Shown here in pieces: positions 12,034 to 20,232 of a stretch of DNA of 64,000 bases. Origin of the DNA: Oscillospiraceae bacterium (GTDB taxonomy: Bacteria > Bacillota > Clostridia > Oscillospirales > Ruminococcaceae); NCBI GenBank assembly GCA_017847875.1, contig JAGASN010000041.1:1-64000 (forward strand), in the 5' to 3' direction. A program made the position numbers and the translations under genes. Every line of letters begins with the position of its first letter. Position 1 is the first letter of the stretch. The notes under the pieces are model-generated. The model did no database searches, had not been told where the DNA came from, and saw only the letters and a program-made list of their open reading frames with translations.

Positions 12034-12115
12034 TTCCCAGAGGGGAAGGTGGATTTTCGGCAACTTCTTGCCGAAAAGACGGATGAGGGATTTTAAGTAA
12101 CCCGGAGGGCAAAAA
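12034..12115. repeat. mosaic intergenic repeat with two short inverted repeats
   Basis: After lysC come two small palindromes, CCTTCCCAGAGGGGAAGG-like (about 12033-12051) and TTTTCGGCAACTTCTTGCCGAAAA-like arms (about 12053-12076), followed by a GACGGATGAGGGA tail and GTAACCCGGAG (12097-12107). The last 11-mer recurs inverted at 13991-14001. The composition resembles dispersed intergenic repeats of gut Clostridia; no second full copy is present here. Confidence 0.45.
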
Positions 12116-12127
12116 TTTCTATCTATA

Positions 12128-12168
12128 AATAAGCAAGAAACCCCGTGCTCATTTGAGCACGGGGTGCT
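12128..12168. terminator. bidirectional terminator, left copy of a direct repeat
   Basis: Perfect 10-bp stem CCCCGTGCTC/GAGCACGGGG with an ATTT loop (12141-12164), followed by TGCTTTTA. It closes the lysC operon and the convergent 12170-12640 gene. The segment AATAAGCAA...GTGCTCATTTGAGCACGGG is repeated at 13875-13907. Confidence 0.75.
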
Positions 12169-12169
12169 T

Positions 12170-12640
12170 TTATATTATCTCCGCTTCAAGAAAAATAACG
12201 CCTTCACTTAGATAGGTTTTCGGTTCATAAAGCATAACTTTAATTTTAATTTTTGAACCTTTTTCCGGAATATATGTAAGCGTAACTTCTTCAATATACT
12301 CCCGTGAATTCAAAAGTCCGCTTTCGCCTATCGTATTTCCTTTTTCATCAATAATTCGGATTTTTGCCCAAACATTATTTTCTTCACAGTTCGTAAAAAA
12401 AACTTTTGCTTTTTCATCTTCAACGGATATCCTACTGCAAACATAAACTTTAAATTCGTTTATATCGGCATCGGCTAATCCGAATTCTTTGCTTACTGAA
12501 GGAAAGCCTGTTTTTGCGTTTTCGTCAAACTCCGGCGGAACAAACTCCGGTTTTTCGGAAAGTTTTATTCCTATCACAACCGCCATTATTGAAAGTGCAA
12601 CAAGCGAAACAATAATCCAAAATAGAAACTTGCTTTTCAC
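12170..12640 (-). CDS. membrane-anchored extracytoplasmic beta-rich protein
   Basis: 156 residues: an N-terminal membrane helix (about 7-27) followed by a likely outside domain. The C-terminal part (VFFTNCEENNVWAKIRI, then SGLLNSREYIEEVTL and IKVMLYEP) resembles the end of the protein encoded at 13268-13777, so the two look like paralogues flanking a secreted protein. Such strand-rich domains occur in Bacillota surface loci, but I know no defined function. It starts 2 nt after the upstream gene ends. Confidence 0.7.
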   Translation of the reverse strand: MKSKFLFWIIVSLVALSIMAVVIGIKLSEKPEFVPPEFDENAKTGFPSVSKEFGLADADINEFKVYVCSRISVEDEKAKVFFTNCEENNVWAKIRIIDEKGNTIGESGLLNSREYIEEVTLTYIPEKGSKIKIKVMLYEPKTYLSEGVIFLEAEII

Positions 12641-12642
12641 TT

Positions 12643-13227
12643 TTACTCAACCGCAGAAATAGAAATCGTCAACGTACCAATTTTAACTCTTTCATTATCT
12701 CCAATCAATTTTGCAATTTCCGTGGCAAAATCATTCTCACCCACATAGAAGTCCAAACGAAGTGTTGTCTTTCCACCTTCTTGTCCTTCGCTGGCTGCAG
12801 AAAGAGTTCTGTCACCAATATTGTAGTCAAGCCATCCTTGATATTCTATTCCTTCTGCATATTCAAAATCTGCAGAAACTTCAACATTTACAGCAGAAAG
12901 ATTTGTAATGGTTACTTCCCACTGACTATTATATCCGTAGTAAACAGTTTGAAGAGTCTCCGGGTCATCAACATATTTTTTCTGATCCGGGTCCCATTTC
13001 TTTCCCTGTGTTGTTTTTTCTTCAACCAAAGCAGTTATATCTTCTTCGTCCCAATTGATAGTAAAACCAATAACACTATTGTCTCTTTCTCCACTATCTT
13101 CAATCTTTCCAGAATCTCTAATTCCAACATAAATATCTCTTGAATCGCTGACCATCGCTCCATATGCCTGCACGCTCATTCCGAGCATCAAAACAAGAGC
13201 CATTGTTACTGCTAAAAATTTTTTCAT
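12643..13227 (-). CDS. secreted beta-sandwich-like protein
   Basis: 194 residues with a clear signal peptide (MKKFLAVTMALVLMLGMSVQAYGA, cleavage near residue 24). The mature part is rich in Thr, Val and Glu, with WEVTITNLSAVNVEVSADFEY and a final IGTLTISISAVE, suggesting an Ig-like strand fold. No LPxTG sorting signal is present. It is the middle gene of a three-gene cluster with two related membrane-anchored proteins; a surface fibre or adhesin role is only a guess. Confidence 0.7.
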   Translation of the reverse strand: MKKFLAVTMALVLMLGMSVQAYGAMVSDSRDIYVGIRDSGKIEDSGERDNSVIGFTINWDEEDITALVEEKTTQGKKWDPDQKKYVDDPETLQTVYYGYNSQWEVTITNLSAVNVEVSADFEYAEGIEYQGWLDYNIGDRTLSAASEGQEGGKTTLRLDFYVGENDFATEIAKLIGDNERVKIGTLTISISAVE

Positions 13228-13267
13228 TTTTTGTCCTCCTCTTTAAAAAAATTGAATTAATTTATAA

Positions 13268-13777
13268 TCAAGGCACAACAAAAATTTCTGCCCCAACTAC
13301 CGATTCTATAATTGATTTTTCATTTGTTACTTCATCATAATAGAAAATTTTCAACAAACCGTTGTATCCGCCAACAGAAAGTTCAATGTTATTCAAAAAT
13401 TCCATTTCACTGAGTTCATAACCAGGTTTTATGCTTCCGCTCTGAGCAATTACAGTTTCACCTATAAGAAGCTGAACTACAACCGCAGAATTCGAGCGGC
13501 TCGGATTTTGATAAAACATATTTATTTTTCCACTTCCAAGACTTAAAACTGCTTCATCCTTGCAAATTACAGTAACCGCCCCGCCACCTTCTTCTTTTTC
13601 CATTTTTGAGGTGTCGCTTTCCATGACTATTTTGTCAACATTTTTATCCTGTTCAACTGGCATAAAATCCGGAGCAACAACCTCTTTTACTTCATAAAAA
13701 AAAGCAAAATAAGCGGCAACACAAAGTGAAATCATTGTTACCAACATAAGTATCGGGACAGCATATTTTTTAATCAT
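13268..13777 (-). CDS. membrane-anchored extracytoplasmic beta-rich protein, paralogue
   Basis: 169 residues with an N-terminal membrane helix (about 5-27), an acidic linker and a strand-rich outer domain. INMFYQNPSRSNSAVVVQLL, SGSIKPGYELSEMEFL and a LKIFYYDE stretch recall small Bacillota proteins of the pattern YQNPsxN...SGxixPGxxi...vxY, function unknown. It leads the cluster. Composition is more AT-rich than the flanking biosynthetic genes. Confidence 0.7.
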   Translation of the reverse strand: MIKKYAVPILMLVTMISLCVAAYFAFFYEVKEVVAPDFMPVEQDKNVDKIVMESDTSKMEKEEGGGAVTVICKDEAVLSLGSGKINMFYQNPSRSNSAVVVQLLIGETVIAQSGSIKPGYELSEMEFLNNIELSVGGYNGLLKIFYYDEVTNEKSIIESVVGAEIFVVP

Positions 13778-14057
13778 TTTTTATCTCCTCATATAGAAAT
13801 TTACGAGTTAATTCTACTTTAATTAAACTTTACTCCCTTTTCCCCCAAAAAACAATTAGCTGGCTGCATAGTTTAATAAGCAAAAAAGTGCTCATTTGAG
13901 CACGGGATTTCTTATTTGAGCATTTTACCGCAGAGGCAGATATTATCCGCCCGTTTTTAATATTCCATGACCCACGAAACAGGTCTTACTCTCCGGGTTA
14001 CCTGATTACGGCGAAAGAACGCCCCCGCCCTGCCGTAAATCGGTAAGGCAAAATATG
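13778..14057. other. non-coding stretch with repeat fragments
   Basis: No coding frame is credible. It holds the right copy of AATAAGCAA...GTGCTCATTTGAGCACGGG (13875-13907), a palindromic GGCGGATAATATCnGCC-type element on the minus strand near 13937-13956, the inverted 11-mer CTCCGGGTTAC (13991-14001), and a GCCGTAAATCGGTAAGGC-like inverted repeat near 14032-14050. It looks like a patchwork of repeat debris next to the secreted-protein cluster. Confidence 0.5.
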
Positions 14058-14086
14058 TTGACTTCCCCATTAAAAAGTGGTATCTT
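14058..14086 (+). promoter_or_regulatory. promoter of the tandem acetyltransferase genes
   Basis: TTGACT (14058-14063), 17 nt, TATCTT (14081-14086). Its position argues against the in-frame ATG at 14055 and for the downstream start at 14124. Confidence 0.6.
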
Positions 14087-14123
14087 ATATGTGTATAAAT
14101 ATGTCTTTTTGGGGGTGCCTGCT

Positions 14124-14609
14124 TTGGCAGTACATGAAGTACATATCGTAAAGGCGGAAAAATCTAAAATCGAGGAATACAAACGCATTTTCGATGATTC
14201 CAAGCTTTATAAGCATTACGGCGAAAACGTCTATGACTGGATGGGCAGTGCCCTTGCAAACGACGAAGTTTGGATCGCGGAAGACCGCAACGGCGAAGCG
14301 GTTGGCTTTATGTGGATGCAGATCGAAAGCGTTTACGCAAATATGCCCTATCTTGCGCTTCTCGGCGTCCGCAGGGATTATCGTTCCCATGGCGTCGGCC
14401 AGATGCTCCTCAAATATTTCATCGAAAGCTATGAATCCAAAGGTTACGACCGCGGCTTCATCGCAGTAAACGATTTTAACCCCCTTGCAAGAAGACTTTA
14501 TGAAGATATGGGCTTCCATAAATTCATGCAGATGCCCGAAAGCCTTGACCCAAGCCACAATCTCTATCTTTTGATGAGAAAATCCCGCAAGCACAACAGC
14601 AACGTTTAA
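14124..14609 (+). CDS. GNAT family N-acetyltransferase, first of a tandem pair
   Basis: Predicted acetyl-CoA-dependent N-acetyltransferase, 161 residues, substrate unknown. The acetyl-CoA loop is RRDYRSHGVGQMLL, followed by the NPLARRLYEDMGF motif. The TTG at 14124 is chosen because GGGGG lies 8 nt before it and because the alignment with the next gene begins here (VHIVKAEKSKIEEYKRIFDD against IEIVKADPAKKEDYKRIFDN). Confidence 0.85.
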   Translation: MAVHEVHIVKAEKSKIEEYKRIFDDSKLYKHYGENVYDWMGSALANDEVWIAEDRNGEAVGFMWMQIESVYANMPYLALLGVRRDYRSHGVGQMLLKYFIESYESKGYDRGFIAVNDFNPLARRLYEDMGFHKFMQMPESLDPSHNLYLLMRKSRKHNSNV

Positions 14610-14645
14610 ACAAGAGTTTTTTAATATCGGAACGGAGGAAATTCA

Positions 14646-15146
14646 ATGAGCTATCATCGCGAAGCACAGTATATGGCAAACAAAATCGAAATTGTAAAAG
14701 CCGATCCCGCAAAAAAAGAGGATTACAAACGCATTTTCGATAACAGCCCTCTTTATAATCACTATTTTAAAAAGACCGACCTTCTTGACAAATGCCTTTC
14801 CGATGCACTCAAAGCAGGCCGCGCTTTTGTTGCGGTTGACCGCAACGGCGAAGCTGTCGGCTATATGGCAATGAGCCCTTCCGACCCGATGGTCGATGGT
14901 CTTCCCTGCCTCACTCTTCTCGGCGTTAAAGATACCATGCGCGGAAGAGGAATCGGCCAGATGCTCCTCGGTTTCTATATCGAAGTTATGAGCCAGCTTG
15001 GCTTCAAGGAATGTGCTCTTGTTGTAAACGATTGGAACCCCAGAGCAAGAAAACTTTATGACTCCCTCGGTTTCAAACTCCGCAGAAGCTATGAAGACCA
15101 GATAATCGGCGGCTGGATGAACCATATCCTCGTTAAAAAACTCTGA
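14646..15146 (+). CDS. GNAT family N-acetyltransferase, second of a tandem pair
   Basis: 166-residue acetyltransferase clearly paralogous to the preceding gene over its whole length. Acetyl-CoA loop KDTMRGRGIGQMLL, then NDWNPRARKLYDSLGF. The ATG at 14646 has a CGGAGG site. The two genes are 36 nt apart and probably share one transcript that ends at the terminator at 15165. Substrates cannot be told from sequence. Confidence 0.87.
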   Translation: MSYHREAQYMANKIEIVKADPAKKEDYKRIFDNSPLYNHYFKKTDLLDKCLSDALKAGRAFVAVDRNGEAVGYMAMSPSDPMVDGLPCLTLLGVKDTMRGRGIGQMLLGFYIEVMSQLGFKECALVVNDWNPRARKLYDSLGFKLRRSYEDQIIGGWMNHILVKKL

Positions 15147-15164
15147 TAAACAAAAATTACGGAA

Positions 15165-15190
15165 GGCACCGCAAAGCGGTGCCTTTTTTC
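15165..15190 (+). terminator. intrinsic terminator
   Basis: GGCACCGC AAA GCGGTGCC stem followed by TTTTTT. Confidence 0.85.
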
Positions 15191-15219
15191 TTGCTTATTT
15201 CGGAATGAACATATATAAT
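15191..15219 (+). promoter_or_regulatory. promoter of the M18 aminopeptidase gene
   Basis: TTGCTT (15191-15196), 17 nt, TATAAT (15214-15219), about 38 nt ahead of the ATG. Confidence 0.7.
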
Positions 15220-15256
15220 ATAAAGGTAAATTTGTATATAGGAGGAGATATTTCCT

Positions 15257-16543
15257 ATGAATAAAAAACTTTTTGATTTTATTAAAAAAAGTCCGACTCC
15301 CTTTCATGCCGTGAAAACCGTTTGCGAAACCCTTTCCGAAAAAGGTTATTTTGAACTTTGTGAAAGCGAAAAATGGAATCTTGAAGCAGGAAAAGGCTAT
15401 TTTGTAACCCGAAACGGCTCTTCCGTAATCGCCTTCCGTGTTCCGGAAAATGATTTTTCCGGTTATATGCTCACCGCTTCCCATTGCGACAGCCCCTGTT
15501 TTAAAATCAAGGAAAACCCGGAACTTGCGGATAATTATTACGTCCGCCTTTCCACCGAAGGTTACGGCGGAATGCTCTGTTCCACCTGGATGGACAGACC
15601 TCTTGCGGTTGCCGGAAGAATAACCGTCCGCACCGAAAAGGGAATTTCCGTCCGCCTTGTTGATACAAAAGAACCCTGCGCAATTATTCCAAACGTTGCT
15701 ATCCATATGAACCGCGAAGCAAACAAAGGAATGGCTTATAACGCCGCCGTTGATATGCTCCCGCTTTTTGCCGAAGGCGAAGAAAAAGGTTCCTTCCGCG
15801 CTCTTATTGCAAAAACCGCCGGCGTTGATGAAAAGGATATCATCACCACCGACCTCATCGTTTATAACCCCCAGCCCGGAACCGAATGGAACGGTTTTAT
15901 TTCCGCACCGCGACTTGATGACCTCCAGTGCGCTTTCGGCGCTCTCGAAGCATTCGTTTCCGCAAAAAATGCAGAAAACATTCCCGTTTACTGCGTTTTT
16001 GATAATGAAGAAGTCGGAAGCCAGACAAAACAGGGCGCAGCTTCCACCTTCATTGCCGCGGTTCTTGAACGCATAAGCGAAAGCCTTGGACTTTCCGCTT
16101 CCGAACATTACGGAAAAATTGCAAACAGCTTTATGCTTTCCTGCGATAACGCTCATGCAGTTCACCCGAACCACCCGGAATTCCAGGACAAAAACCATGC
16201 TGTTTATATGAACAAAGGCATTGTTATCAAATATAACGCAAACCAGCGTTACACTTCCGATGCAGTTTCCGCGGCGATTTTTGCCCTTGTCTGTGAGGAA
16301 GCAGGCGTTCCTTTCCAGCGTTATGCAAACCGCGCGGATATGCCCGGCGGCAGCACCCTTGGAAACATTGCCAACACCCAGGTTTCTCTCAACACCGTTG
16401 ATATCGGTCTTCCCCAGCTTGCGATGCATTCTTCTTACGAAACCGCCGGCGCAAAAGACACCGAATATTACGTAAAAGCTCTTTCCTGCTTCTATGGAAA
16501 AAAACTTTTCATGGAAAGTGACGGAGAATATAAATTTATTTGA
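15257..16543 (+). CDS. M18 family aminopeptidase
   Basis: Cytosolic zinc aminopeptidase that removes N-terminal residues, often acidic ones. The 428 residues show the family pattern: ASHCDSPCFKIK for the first metal ligand, AAVDMLPLFAEG, VFDNEEVGSQTKQGA with the catalytic Glu pair, SCDNAHAVHPNHPE, and the C-terminal GLPQLAMHSSYETAGAKD histidine. Ribosome site GGAGGAGA. It is followed by the DUF554 and flavin reductase genes on the same strand. Confidence 0.95.
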   Translation: MNKKLFDFIKKSPTPFHAVKTVCETLSEKGYFELCESEKWNLEAGKGYFVTRNGSSVIAFRVPENDFSGYMLTASHCDSPCFKIKENPELADNYYVRLSTEGYGGMLCSTWMDRPLAVAGRITVRTEKGISVRLVDTKEPCAIIPNVAIHMNREANKGMAYNAAVDMLPLFAEGEEKGSFRALIAKTAGVDEKDIITTDLIVYNPQPGTEWNGFISAPRLDDLQCAFGALEAFVSAKNAENIPVYCVFDNEEVGSQTKQGAASTFIAAVLERISESLGLSASEHYGKIANSFMLSCDNAHAVHPNHPEFQDKNHAVYMNKGIVIKYNANQRYTSDAVSAAIFALVCEEAGVPFQRYANRADMPGGSTLGNIANTQVSLNTVDIGLPQLAMHSSYETAGAKDTEYYVKALSCFYGKKLFMESDGEYKFI

Positions 16544-16563
16544 TAAAAGGCAGGTTTTTCCCA

Positions 16564-17289
16564 ATGCCCGGAACCGGAACAATAATTAACGTTGCCGCGA
16601 TAATAATCGGCGGATTTCTCGGAACAATTTTCGGAAAAGGCTTTTCCGAAAGGCACCAGGACACCCTTTGCAAATCCTGCGGAATCTGCGTGCTTTTCCT
16701 TGGAATTGCAGGCGCGCTTGAAGGGATGTTAACAGTCAGCGGAAATTCCGTAAAAAGCGGCGGAACAATGCTGATAATCGCCTGCCTTGCCCTTGGCGCC
16801 CTTGTCGGCGAAACAATAAATCTCGAAGACCGCTTTGAAGCCTTCGGCGAATGGCTTAAAATAAAAAGCGGCAACGCAAAGGATAAAAAATTTGTCGAAG
16901 GGTTCGTGACCGCTTCGCTTACGGTATGCATAGGCGCAATGGCAATAGTCGGCGCCATTCAGGACGGAATCCTCGGCGATCCTTCCGTTCTTGTTACAAA
17001 AGCGATCCTTGACCTTATCATAATCATGGTCATGACCTGTTCCTGGGGAAAAGGCTGCGCTTTTTCCGCAATTCCCGTTGCGGTTCTCCAGGGAAGCGTT
17101 ACCGCTCTTTCCGCTTTTATAAAACCCATTATGACCGAAGAAGCTCTTGCAAACCTTTCGATGATCGGTTCAATCCTTATCTTCTGCGTCGGACTTAATC
17201 TTGTCTGGGGAAGAAAAATCCGCGTTGCAAACCTTCTTCCGGCAATCGTTTTTGCTGTTGCGGCGGCTTTTCTTCCGTTTGAACTGTAA
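16564..17289 (+). CDS. DUF554 family membrane protein (YdfK/YqgA type)
   Basis: 241-residue integral membrane protein with about six to seven helices. GTIINVAAIIIGGFLG at the N terminus, GETINLEDRFEAFGEWLK and the TASLTVCIGAMAIVGAIQDG segment identify DUF554. Function is unproven. The ATG at 16564 follows an AAAGGCAGG site; an earlier in-frame TTG at 16540 overlaps that site. Confidence 0.9.
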   Translation: MPGTGTIINVAAIIIGGFLGTIFGKGFSERHQDTLCKSCGICVLFLGIAGALEGMLTVSGNSVKSGGTMLIIACLALGALVGETINLEDRFEAFGEWLKIKSGNAKDKKFVEGFVTASLTVCIGAMAIVGAIQDGILGDPSVLVTKAILDLIIIMVMTCSWGKGCAFSAIPVAVLQGSVTALSAFIKPIMTEEALANLSMIGSILIFCVGLNLVWGRKIRVANLLPAIVFAVAAAFLPFEL

Positions 17290-17312
17290 TTTATTTTTAG
17301 GAGGACAAATAT

Positions 17313-17873
17313 ATGAGAAAAAATTTCGGTGCAAAACCAATGGTTTATCCCATGCCGGTTTTCATTCTTGCAGCTTATGACGAAAACGGTGTTCCCTGCG
17401 CAATGAACGCAGCCTGGGGCGGAATTTCCGGTTCCGAACAGATCACCATGTGCATCAGCCCCAACCACAAAACCACCAAAAACGTTCTTGCAACCGGCGC
17501 TTTCACCGTCAGCATGGCCGACGCCGCTCATGTTGTTGAATGCGACTATGTGGGCGTTGAATCCGGCAACAAAGTTCCGGATAAATTTGAAAAAGCGGGC
17601 TTCCACGCAACAAAATCCGAATTCGTAAACGCTCCTCTTATCGACGAACTTCCCATGGCCGTTGAATGTGAACTTGAGAGCTATGATCCGGAAACCCACG
17701 CAATGGTCGGAAAAATCATCAATGTCTGCGCGGACGAAAGCGTTCTTAATGCCGAAGGAAAAATTGACGTTTCAAAACTTCGTCCCATCACCTATGATGC
17801 CGCAAACCACAAATACGTTGTTCTCGGCGAAGCAATTGGCAACGCCTTTGAAGACGGAAACAAACTTAAATAA
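17313..17873 (+). CDS. flavin reductase-like FMN-binding protein
   Basis: 186-residue split-barrel protein of the flavoredoxin/flavin reductase family. MPVFILAAYDENGVPCAMNAAWGG and the CISPNHKTTKNVLATGAFTVSM stretch form the FMN site. Probably an NAD(P)H:FMN oxidoreductase or electron carrier in the cytosol; the partner is unknown. AGGAGG site and a terminator directly after it. Confidence 0.9.
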   Translation: MRKNFGAKPMVYPMPVFILAAYDENGVPCAMNAAWGGISGSEQITMCISPNHKTTKNVLATGAFTVSMADAAHVVECDYVGVESGNKVPDKFEKAGFHATKSEFVNAPLIDELPMAVECELESYDPETHAMVGKIINVCADESVLNAEGKIDVSKLRPITYDAANHKYVVLGEAIGNAFEDGNKLK

Positions 17874-17885
17874 TTGCGAAACAAA

Positions 17886-17913
17886 AACGCCCGCAATCGC
17901 GGGCGTTTTCTTT
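17886..17913 (+). terminator. intrinsic terminator
   Basis: AACGCCCGC AATC GCGGGCGTT stem (17886-17907) followed by a T-rich tail. Confidence 0.85.
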
Positions 17914-17935
17914 TTTAGGCAAATACTTTCAATAA

Positions 17936-17963
17936 TTGCAAAGATTTTTATGTGTGTTATAAT
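17936..17963 (+). promoter_or_regulatory. promoter of the DUF2075 helicase gene
   Basis: TTGCAA (17936-17941), 16 nt, TATAAT (17958-17963), 37 nt ahead of the ATG at 18001. Confidence 0.65.
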
Positions 17964-18000
17964 TAAATCATATTTAAACCACGATAACGGAAGTGAAAAA

Positions 18001-19977
18001 ATGCGTAATTTAAGAGCCTATTACTCCGCACCTATAACTGATTTTTTAAGGCAATCTAATAGTGAAATCCTCGGTATAATTCATGCAAATGATATATCAG
18101 CAGAGACCACCATTCAGCAAAGCAACACCTGGGAAGCTGAGGTAAAAATTCTCAAAGAACAGCTTTGCGATTTTGATGAAGGCAGAATTATTTTTGAGTA
18201 CACTATTCCTCGAATGGGTAAACGCGTTGATACTGTCGTTCTATATAAAAACATCGTTTTCCTTTTGGAATTTAAGTGTGGCGACACAGAATATAGACAA
18301 TCTACATACGACCAAGTTTATGATTATGCTCTTGATCTTCGTAATTTCCAGAAGGAAAGTCACAACAAACTTTTGATTCCGATTATGGTTTCAACAAAAG
18401 CTCCGAAATATAAAAACACTCTTGATATACGTGAAAGAATTGCTGAACCTCTTCGCTGCAACGCGGAAAACTTTGGAAAAATCATTAAATTCATCGGTGA
18501 AAAACACAAAGAACCTTCTTTCGATTATGTTAATTGGGAAAATTCCGAATATTTACCAACCCCGACAATAGTTGAAGCAGCACAGGCACTTTATCGTGGA
18601 CACAAAGTCCACGATATCACTCGCAGCGATGCAGGGGCAGAGAATCTTACTGTAACAACAGATGAAATTAACCAAATTATTGAATTTAGTAAAGAAAACA
18701 AAAGAAAATCTATTTGCTTTGTAACAGGTGTTCCAGGAGCAGGAAAAACTCTTGTCGGTCTTAATATCGCAATCCAGCGTTCAAATGCACAAAAAGGCGA
18801 GCATGCTGTTTTCCTTTCTGGTAACTTCCCGCTCGTAACGGTTCTTCAAGAAGCGCTTGCTCGCGATAAAGTTGAGCAGGAAAAACAACTTGGCAACAAA
18901 CTTTCAAAAAAAGATGCTTTGCGCAGCACCTCTGCTTTCATTCAGATAATTCACAAATATAGAGATTCTTTCGTTGGAAATGACAACATTCCGCCTGAAC
19001 GTGTTGCAATTTTTGATGAGGCACAACGTGCATGGACCCAGGAAATGATTGAGAAATTCATGGCAACAAAAAAAGGTGTTTCCCCTTTTCCATACAGTGA
19101 ACCTGAATTTTTAATAAGCACTATGGATCGCCATGAGGATTGGGCAGTTATAATCTGCCTTGTTGGTGGAGGCCAAGAGATAAACACTGGAGAAGCAGGA
19201 CTTCCTGAATGGTTTGATTCCCTTCGCCGCAGCTTTACAGACTGGGACGTTTACATTACCCCTCAACTCAACGATGATGAGTACCGTCGAGGAAGAAGTT
19301 GGGGCAGCATGATTGAAGGTTTAAACTCTTTTGAAAAAGAAAAACTTCATCTTGCGACTTCTGTTCGTTCTTTTAGAACGCCAGACCTCGCTGCTTTTGT
19401 TAAAGCCCTGTTGGATGTTGAAACAGAAGAGGCTAAATCTTTGTATGAAAAATTCAAGGAAAAATATCCGATTGTCATTACTCGTGATTTGAACAAAGCA
19501 AAGGCCTGGGTAAAGAAACAAAGTCGAGGAACAACTCGATATGGTTTGCTTGCAAGTAGTGGTGCCCTTCGTCTTAAACCTGAAGGAATTTTTGTAAAAA
19601 GTGATGCGTCTGTCGAGAATTGGTTTCTCAATGGAAAAGATGACGTCCGCTCAAGCTATGCTCTTGAAGATGTTGCGACCGAATTTGATATTCAGGGACT
19701 TGAACTTGATTATTCCGTTGTTGCTTGGGACGCAGACTTCCGCTTTGTTGATGGCGTGTGGACTTATAACAACTTTGTCGGCAACCGTTGGAATAATGTT
19801 TCGTCCGAAGAAAAAAGGCTGTATCTTAAAAATGCTTACAGAGTTCTTCTTACTCGTGCACGTCAAGGTATGGTAATCTTTGTCCCTTCCGGAAGTGATG
19901 AGGACCAAACCCGCAAACGCGAATGGTATGATGGTATCTATAACTATTTAAAAAACGTTGGTTTAGCGGAAATATAA
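18001..19977 (+). CDS. PD-(D/E)xK nuclease-DUF2075 helicase fusion
   Basis: 658-residue single gene. The N-terminal domain carries D77, E90 and K92 (RVDTVVLYKNIVFLLEFK) and a Q105-x3-Y109 pair, the PD-(D/E)xK/QxxxY pattern of RecB-type nucleases. A DUF2075 superfamily 1 motor follows: Walker A GVPGAGKT at 243-250, Walker B VAIFDEAQRAW at 335-345, and a final AYRVLLTRARQGMVIF motif. DUF2075 genes often occur alone or in defence islands. It lies between two terminators, next to a tRNA gene, and its codon use is more AT-rich and less biased than its neighbours, which hints at transfer. A role in DNA damage or phage defence is inference. Confidence 0.88.
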   Translation: MRNLRAYYSAPITDFLRQSNSEILGIIHANDISAETTIQQSNTWEAEVKILKEQLCDFDEGRIIFEYTIPRMGKRVDTVVLYKNIVFLLEFKCGDTEYRQSTYDQVYDYALDLRNFQKESHNKLLIPIMVSTKAPKYKNTLDIRERIAEPLRCNAENFGKIIKFIGEKHKEPSFDYVNWENSEYLPTPTIVEAAQALYRGHKVHDITRSDAGAENLTVTTDEINQIIEFSKENKRKSICFVTGVPGAGKTLVGLNIAIQRSNAQKGEHAVFLSGNFPLVTVLQEALARDKVEQEKQLGNKLSKKDALRSTSAFIQIIHKYRDSFVGNDNIPPERVAIFDEAQRAWTQEMIEKFMATKKGVSPFPYSEPEFLISTMDRHEDWAVIICLVGGGQEINTGEAGLPEWFDSLRRSFTDWDVYITPQLNDDEYRRGRSWGSMIEGLNSFEKEKLHLATSVRSFRTPDLAAFVKALLDVETEEAKSLYEKFKEKYPIVITRDLNKAKAWVKKQSRGTTRYGLLASSGALRLKPEGIFVKSDASVENWFLNGKDDVRSSYALEDVATEFDIQGLELDYSVVAWDADFRFVDGVWTYNNFVGNRWNNVSSEEKRLYLKNAYRVLLTRARQGMVIFVPSGSDEDQTRKREWYDGIYNYLKNVGLAEI

Positions 19978-19986
19978 CATGCAAAT

Positions 19987-20020
19987 AAAAACACACGGCA
20001 CTTTTGTGCCGTGTGTTTTT
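19987..20020. terminator. bidirectional terminator
   Basis: 15-bp stem AAAAACACACGGCAC/GTGCCGTGTGTTTTT with a TTTT loop, between the helicase gene and the convergent tRNA. Confidence 0.88.
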
Positions 20021-20021
20021 A

Positions 20022-20097
20022 TGGTGGAGACGGCCGGACTTGAACCGGTTACCTCGACAATGCGAATGTCGCGCTCTCCCAGGTGAGCTACGCCCCC
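20022..20097 (-). tRNA. tRNA-Ala (anticodon CGC)
   Basis: 76-nt cloverleaf with encoded CCA. Acceptor GGGGGCG pairs with CGTCTCC and includes the G3-U70 pair that marks alanine tRNAs. The anticodon stem CGACA/TGTCG encloses the loop TTCGCAT, giving CGC (reads GCG). D arm GCTC...GAGC and T arm GGTTCAAGTCC are regular. Confidence 0.95.
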
Positions 20098-20109
20098 ATA
20101 ACAAAGGTT

Positions 20110-20138
20110 ATTGTATCACAAAGGTAACGCTTTTACAA
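20110..20138 (-). promoter_or_regulatory. promoter of tRNA-Ala
   Basis: Minus strand TTGTAA (20138-20133), 17 nt, TACAAT (20115-20110), about 12 nt upstream of the mature tRNA 5' end. Confidence 0.65.
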
Positions 20139-20168
20139 GTAAAATTTTTTGTTTTCACAATAAAGATG

Positions 20169-20197
20169 TTTTCAAAACGGAAATAATATGGTAAAAT
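20169..20197 (+). promoter_or_regulatory. promoter of the SHOCT protein gene
   Basis: TTTTCA (20169-20174), 17 nt, TAAAAT (20192-20197). Confidence 0.5.
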
Positions 20198-20232
20198 AAA
20201 AACATAATATAAGAAAGAGGTGACCGCTTTTT

